From: Paramacrobiotus richtersi
Taxonomy: Eukaryota; Tardigrada; Eutardigrada; Parachela; Macrobiotidae
NCBI GenBank assembly: GCA_034698045.1
Contig: JAQGAU010000151.1
Span: forward strand, 1 to 37,830
Reading direction: 5' to 3'
DNA: 37,830 bases
Under the pieces are notes generated by a model. It did no database searches, had not been told where the DNA came from, and was given only the letters and a program-made list of their open reading frames with translations. Made by a program: the position numbers and the translations under genes. This document shows positions 32,248 to 37,830 of this stretch, piece by piece; the stretch's first letter is position 1, and each line of letters begins with the position of its first letter.

Positions 32248-35200
32248 ATGGAACTTCGCTCCTCTCGCAAACTGGAACTTCCCTCCTCTCGCAAGCGTAA
32301 ACACAACGAACCCCATGTGCCGGTGCCGAATGGAACGGATCACGACATTACGTTCTTGGCCAAAGTTGAGCCGCCGGAGATCAAGCATAACCGTCTGCTG
32401 AAAGTTCTTGTCGGTGATCATGTGCAGTTCAGTACACGGGGTGCTGTCCAGGATATTCTGACAGATCCGGACTATTTTGACGGCAACCAGAGCCTGGGCG
32501 GAGATACGTGCAGAGTTATGATTCCGGGACATATTGATTCTTATGCGGTGCACGTTGTTTTGCTGGCAGCCCTGAACCCCGGATTGCCAATGAATTGTAA
32601 ATCCAGCTCTAATGGCCTGACGCTGAACAAGCTGCATGATGCCGCGACGTTTCTGAGGATTGATGGAGACAAAATTGGTAAGAGAACAACCTTGTGTGGA
32701 TCGAAATCTGGGTTGTACAGAGGGCCAGACGCCGATGGCACGGTACGACACAGAATATACGAATCCACTTTCCTGTAGTACATACTGAATCTTTCCTTAA
32801 TTATGTAAGGTATTATGTATTATCCTAAATTTTAATTTAGTTTGCAAAAGATGCCAGTATACCCGGTTGTCGCAAGAACGTACTCTGATCCGAATGTGGA
32901 TGATCAACCTCAAGTTTACGTCGATCGACCGGTGACAATCCAGAAGTATTTTGTTTTGTGTAGGTCTGGAACCATTGCGCAGCGTAGACGATTCCAGTTT
33001 AGTGGAAGAAATCCAGACAAACTTTTACGATAAATTCATCGCCGGCGAATTATGGCAGCTGTCGTTTGCACAAATTCTCCAAGTGATCCGAAAAGACTTT
33101 CTGGTTGTGCCGTGCGAGCTGGATGTTTACAAGGTAAACCACAAGTCGACTTACGGCGAAGTTCTGTTGTGTAATTACTGGCAGTTTTCAAACCTTTTCG
33201 GTGTCTATCGACTGTCGAACAGAATTATGTATTCCAACAGATAGACGAAGTACTTACCTGTGTACGAAGTAATTAGCTTTATTTACGCTAGTGAAATCTG
33301 ATTATCTTTTGTACTCACGCAAGACATCGGCCGAACTTAATTTTTAGTACATTACGTAACACTAGCCCCATCAATGCTCATTCCATGGATTTTACAGGTG
33401 GTAAAGAAATGGTGCGATTACGATGCAGCCTCGCGTATGACCCCAGAGATACTCAGCGCGCTGTTACATACTCGAGATTCGCTGGGAATTGTTACACGAC
33501 ATGCTTGACGCATTGATTATCAATGCCGAAGGTCCACTGCTGGAAGCACTTAGTGAACTACAGCGATATTTTGCACCCCAACCCAAGCGAACTGTCCAGC
33601 GACGTTTTCCCGAACGGCGTACAGCCGAAAGTGTCTTCGTATTTTATGCCGATCAGGGCCAAGCTGCACTGGAACAGCGCAATTGGGACATTGATACAAT
33701 TTACTGGAACTTTCCGCTACCCTATGAGGTGAAGCCGTGGTGTCGATACAAAGAAATGGGGCCAGCTATTGACAGCGAACGTCTTCTGTTTCGAGTCTCC
33801 AGCGGGAAGAATCTGAAAAGTTGGTCGTTTTCGGTGGTAACGAAGGAAGTGCGTTTCCTTTTCGAGCAACAGATCGAAGATGGTGCGCACTATCCATTAG
33901 CCTGCATTAAGGGAGCGGTTTATGCATGGGATTTCCAGGAAACCGGTTCTAGCAATCGTTCCTTCAAATTCGATACGGAGCATTCTCAGAGGACTTATGG
34001 CCTTAGCCAACCCAAGCACTTTAGGTAAGCAATACCTGAAGTTTCACCATAGTAGATTATTACAAGAAACACCTTCGGCTGCCGCCTCAGGGTTTCTTGA
34101 GATCTATATCCTGGGTCGGATTGAAAACATTCTGTCCATGGGATCATGTATAAGATATTTCGACACGATTGTGACTGGTAAAACCGTGCAAAGGGCGAAA
34201 ACTCGATCCTGCGTAAATTTTGAACAGCCATAACCGTGTTGTCCCCAGGACACGCAGGCCGACGCAGCTAACGCTCATCAGGACGCTTTGGCCGAGTGCC
34301 ATCAAAGGTCTCGGCAGACTCATTCTGTTTCTCGTGTACTGGTCACCTATAATGACCAGCACTAGCAGTATTACCTGGGTAATACAGGTCATTCCATGGC
34401 CAGGGTCAACCATACAGTGCACGGATGAAACTAGCTATCAGCTGTCCGAAAACAATGCCCGGACTATACTGATTTTAACAGCTAAAGGTCATGTAATCAT
34501 CGGGTGGGCACTTTTTTGTCCTTTCTACGGTTTTGCGGGTCAAAAAGGCTTTGTCGGTTTGATCAGCGGCTGCGAGCCTCAAGTCAGATATTATATTTCG
34601 TCTTGGGCTTTTAGTTCATTTTTTCTGTTAATTTGTGGTTTTTACGTTAGTCGCTGAATTGTTTGAACATTTTTGAATTCTTTTCTGGTGTTCTTAGTAT
34701 TCGACCATTTTACTGAGCTCTGCGTTAAAAAGGTCGTCTGGTTTGATCGACGCTTGCAAACCTTTCGTTTTCAAAAATATCACTGAATCATTCGCTTTTA
34801 TGCACTTATACATAATACGGTATTCTTGGCTATTAGTTTTATTTCTTCAGTTCTGTTTGTTAATAAGTGCTCGAGAACCTATCGTCTTTTAGTGTTACTG
34901 TTGTTTCGTCATGCCCCCGTACGGTACGTGTTTTTTCCTTCGTCATGTGACTCAGGTCAGACGATTGCTCCGAAGCCAAGCAGTCGGCTTGTTAACATTA
35001 TTTGAACCTGCTGCTTCCGGTCAGCCACGTTTGGTACGTTCGGTTTTACGTTTTTTTCCGTTCGAACGTGCCAATCATTTTTTTTCTTGCATTCACCATG
35101 GGAAAATTCCAAAACTTATTTGCGACTTCATTCTGCACTCACATAAAAAATCTTTGAATAGCTATATAGGACAATGTCACCGTTGCGAAGTTGCGATACT

Positions 35201-37657
35201 GCCGTTAATTGAGTACATATAAACTTTCTGTACACTAAAATATAATTTTTAAACTATTTCTGTATTTTCGTGATATGCAGCTTCATTGTGTTTTGAAAAA
35301 CTTTTTCGGTTTGATCAATGGTTCTGTAATTTTTTCTTGTTCTTTGATTATATTTTTAGTTCCGGTCGAGTAGCGGACAACGTAATTTGACGCACGAAAA
35401 ACGTATGTTGCTCGAGAATCGGCAAACGATTCTGGTCAGCTTTGTCAGAGCTAATCATATGAACAGTATTATCCAAGTATTTTTTGCTGGCTGTCATCAA
35501 AATTAATAATCAGTTATAGCTGGGCACTTGCTGGATCCCAGTAACTGCTTGTAACCAGTTTCATCCGATAAAATTGTCGGATGATTCGTTTTGTTTGCAA
35601 TGTTCAGGCAGAACTCTCTGGATAAGATTGGCCATTTCGCATTGCTCGGCAGAGATGCACTGATAAAATTGGTTATTTTTGTGAGGGACCGGGAAATGCC
35701 CGGATACTGTCCAGTTAACCTTTAGAGAGTTTGGCTTTGATGGGTCGTTGCGAACACTGGATCAGACGACCAGTACGTCCACTACCACAACGATAGACTG
35801 AAGCAGTGAATAGGGTTGCATTTTGGTTCTACTTCGATGTGTGCCATAGCCCGAACAGTGTAAACTGCTCGCCCTTACCTCGAACACCGCCCAGTGAAGC
35901 AGTTTGCAGAGCCGCACAGCACATGCGAGCGCACACCAAGGGGGGGTGTTCGAGGTAAGGGCAAGCAGCTTACACTGTTCGGGCTATGGCACACATCGAA
36001 GTAGCGAATATTCTATCTGTCTAGGTGCCCTCCAAAACTTGAAAGAGTTCATGTGTGTGGTCATTCTTCGATCAACCGTTTAGCTGTCATCCATCTGTAC
36101 AGTGCACTCGATTTTTTTGTTGTACGAGTTCCCTGCATCTGTAATTTTAGTCTGAAACGTTTGTTATCACGAAATAGCCGCGCACTATAAAATTATGAGA
36201 CCGATATAGAACAGATTTCGCGGTTATGATCGTACACATGAACAGATCTGCATCCTCGTCTTGCGGTTTATGTAAGTATTGCATAATAATTTTAGTCTTT
36301 TAAAAAAATCAAAATTGATTTTTTCTTAGCAACCGTCAACCGATGGATATTGCTGTACATATGCATTTCAGCGCTTTCTGGTAGAGGGCAGGAAAGTTTG
36401 TTTGTTTCCGGCCGAAACAATGAGAACTCCCCAAAAAAATTAAATACTCAGTGGCACCGTTTTGCGATATGGGCTATCCGAAAATAGTACTGGATCAGAC
36501 TGAGCTGTTGTTAATCGGGTGTTTTTACTGTCCCGGGACTGCTCCCGGTATTATGATCAATTCTATGATAAACGCTGCACGCAGTTCCCCCACGTTTCGG
36601 ACAAGTTTTGAATGTCAAACTAGATATTATATTAAGGATGTGCAAAGCATTCCCCAAGGTTCAGTGGAAACTCTGTAACGTATTTTTTTAACTATTCTTG
36701 CGTTCAACTGGGTCCAAGGATGCTTACCCGCGAACATCATCTTCAGCGACGGAAAATTAGCGGATGTGCTCAGGAAGCACGATGCAGTAAAAATATTAGT
36801 TTTTAACAAGCGCTCATATTGGGGGCCCGGGCATGTGTGCAGCAATACGTTCTTAATGGCACCCACCTTTTCTGTGCCGATAGTATATCACACTTTTCAA
36901 CAAAAATAAAGCGAGTTGGTGCTGTAGTACACCTACCGTTCTGTACACCGGTAAACGGGACAGCTTGGTTGCACACGGGTGCCAGCAAGCGCGTTTGCGA
37001 GGTACTAATACAGTATGTATTTGCAACAAACAGCACAACAGTCTGCCTTTACCTTCACACAGGAGTTTTACATTTGCTTCGCGTTTGCTAGAAGAATAAT
37101 GTAAATAAGCCGGAGGCTACCGTTTCGTTAATACAACGAATCACACCGTATTGTCTTTCAGGGAACAAGCGGCTTTTGACCAATGCAACGGAAAGTTCTA
37201 TTATTGTGGAGGGCGTAGTCTGGCCGGCGGTCAAGAGACCGTATCAACGGTAGAAATGTACGACAGCGAAACGAACCAATGGACCACACTGCCGGAAATG
37301 CAAGAGGCACGCCGTTGTTTTGCTGCCAAGGTCTACGATGGTTATCTATACGTTTCTGGCGGAGCATGCGACGCGGGAACAGGTGGGCTGAACTCGTGCG
37401 AACGGTTGAATTTGGATCAGCCTGAAGAAGGCTGGGAATGGATCAATGAACTGATTGGAGAACGTTACGACCACTGCATGGTCATAGCTAAAGGACAGCT
37501 CTATGTCTGCGGAGGATTAACTTCCACGGCAACTCGGCGAGCCACAGCGGCCACTCTGCAACAGTACCATCGGGAGCAAAACCACTGGCAGGAAGCTAGC
37601 GCAGCGTTACGTTGGCCAATCACGTCGTGTGCGACATTGGCGATGTCCTATAAATGA
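32248..37657 (+). CDS. Kelch gene E: BTB-BACK-Kelch protein, frameshifted
   Basis: Exons 32248-32677, 32964-33133, 33398-34024 and 37162-37657 match the family splice pattern. Exon 1 gives a short basic start, AKVEPPE and the BTB domain (VLVGDHVQFSTRGAVQDIL, DPDYF, NGLTLNKL). Exon 2 is unusually short (170 bp): Gly-Leu is followed almost at once by the BACK start (GELWQLSF, VIRKDFLVVP), with no acidic linker. Exon 3 begins VVKKWCDYD, but the frame breaks near 33463-33473, where paralogues read LLAEIRW and a net extra base (perhaps 4) is present. Translation would stop at TGA 33506-33508 after about 236 residues. The rest of exon 3 and the three Kelch repeats of exon 4 (FYYCGG, LYVSGG, LYVCGG) are intact in the shifted frame. 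This is either a very young pseudogene or an assembly error. Confidence 0.8.
34025..37161 (+). other. Last intron of gene E, 3.1 kb
   Basis: The donor is GTAAGC and the acceptor TTGTCTTTCAG. It is far longer than the equivalent introns of the paralogues (319 bp in A, 530 in B, 410 in C, 252 in D). The plus strand is T-rich at 34600-35400 and holds only unassigned open frames (for example 34220-34657). A long inverted-repeat element lies inside. No nested gene could be recognised. Confidence 0.65.
35829..36004. mobile_element. 176-bp MITE with 64-bp terminal inverted repeats
   Basis: The left arm 35829-35892 and right arm 35941-36004 are inverted copies differing at only a few positions. Outer ends read CTACTTCGATGTGTGCC, and an inner phrase is CGCCCTTACCTCGAACACC. 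If the ends are taken as CTTCGATG, a TA dinucleotide flanks both sides, as for Tc1/mariner-type elements, but this is weak. The 48-bp loop has no coding capacity. It lies in the last intron of gene E. Confidence 0.9.
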
Positions 37658-37830
37658 GCTCTCTTCGGTGCTTGCGGGCAGGGAGGATGAAGGCGGCTTG
37701 TTGTACCTACGTAGATGTTTAATGGCGTGTAATAATCACTTACGGTAATGCAGTACCGTATGCGGCTGTGAAGATGCAAAATCATTCTTGCTTTTACTGC
37801 TCGTCCCAGAAAAGCGGTACGGTCTCTACC
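37658..37830. other. 3' flank of gene E
   Basis: Follows the gene E stop and probably contains 3' UTR. No AATAAA is seen before the window ends. Confidence 0.4.

Noticed and set aside
34600-35400. Recurring TTTGATC/GGTTTG phrases in the T-rich part of gene E's last intron
   Set aside because: Spacing is irregular and matches are short; composition bias explains them without a repeat family.
36788-36840. Possible third copy of the fold-back arm (GGGGGCCCGGGCAT, AAAAATATTAGTT)
   Set aside because: Only two short phrases match, and their order and spacing differ from the arms at 28585-29293.
1-37830. tRNA, rRNA and CRISPR-like features
   Set aside because: No cloverleaf with a GGTTCRA box, no rRNA segment and no regularly spaced short repeats with unique spacers were found on reading both strands by eye.

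Overview
The window looks like nuclear DNA of an invertebrate animal. Genes are split by short GT-AG introns, coding exons are interspersed with non-autonomous DNA transposons and AT-rich minisatellites, and the recognisable families (BTB-BACK-Kelch proteins and a natriuretic-peptide-receptor-type guanylyl cyclase) are metazoan. Expanded receptor cyclases plus many fast-evolving Kelch genes make an ecdysozoan, perhaps a tardigrade, my best guess. That is inference; no rRNA or organelle marker is present to confirm it.

Layout. 1-1085 is a 94-bp minisatellite and its flank. 1086-2808 has no assignable gene. Kelch gene A (minus, 5288-2809) and Kelch gene B (plus, 6044-9298) are divergent, with 755 bp between their start codons. 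A broken Kelch last exon lies at 9885-10317 (minus). A receptor guanylyl cyclase of about 19 exons fills 11709-17081 (plus). Kelch gene C (minus, 20892-17672) and its closest paralogue D (minus, 27831-24314) follow. Between them are a relic of a cyclase exon (23266-23361) and an unresolved protein-like stretch (22250-23070). A second Kelch relic (about 29960-30500, minus) is interrupted by a small inverted-repeat element. Kelch gene E (plus, 32248-37657) closes the window; it carries a frameshift in exon 3 and a 3.1-kb last intron.

The five Kelch genes share one architecture: a divergent BTB domain (exon 1), a hypervariable linker with the 3-box/BACK start (exon 2), the BACK end and glycine-poor propeller blades (exon 3), and three classical Kelch repeats (exon 4). 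Intron phases are 1, 0 and 2. Reading the splice sites gives uninterrupted frames of 492 (A), 676 (B), 611 (C) and 621 (D) residues. Gene A has lost the BACK region together with intron 2. By family they would be substrate adaptors of CUL3 ubiquitin ligases. The cluster shows birth-and-death evolution: intact copies, one frameshifted copy, two single-exon relics and a domain-deleted copy within 38 kb.

The receptor cyclase keeps all key catalytic residues in its cyclase domain but has an in-frame TAG in its ligand-binding part, plus a probable second lesion. It is therefore either a young pseudogene or affected by sequence error. Four inverted-repeat elements (one hAT-like with a perfect 8-bp target duplication), a long fold-back repeat and three tandem-repeat arrays lie in introns and intergenic DNA.
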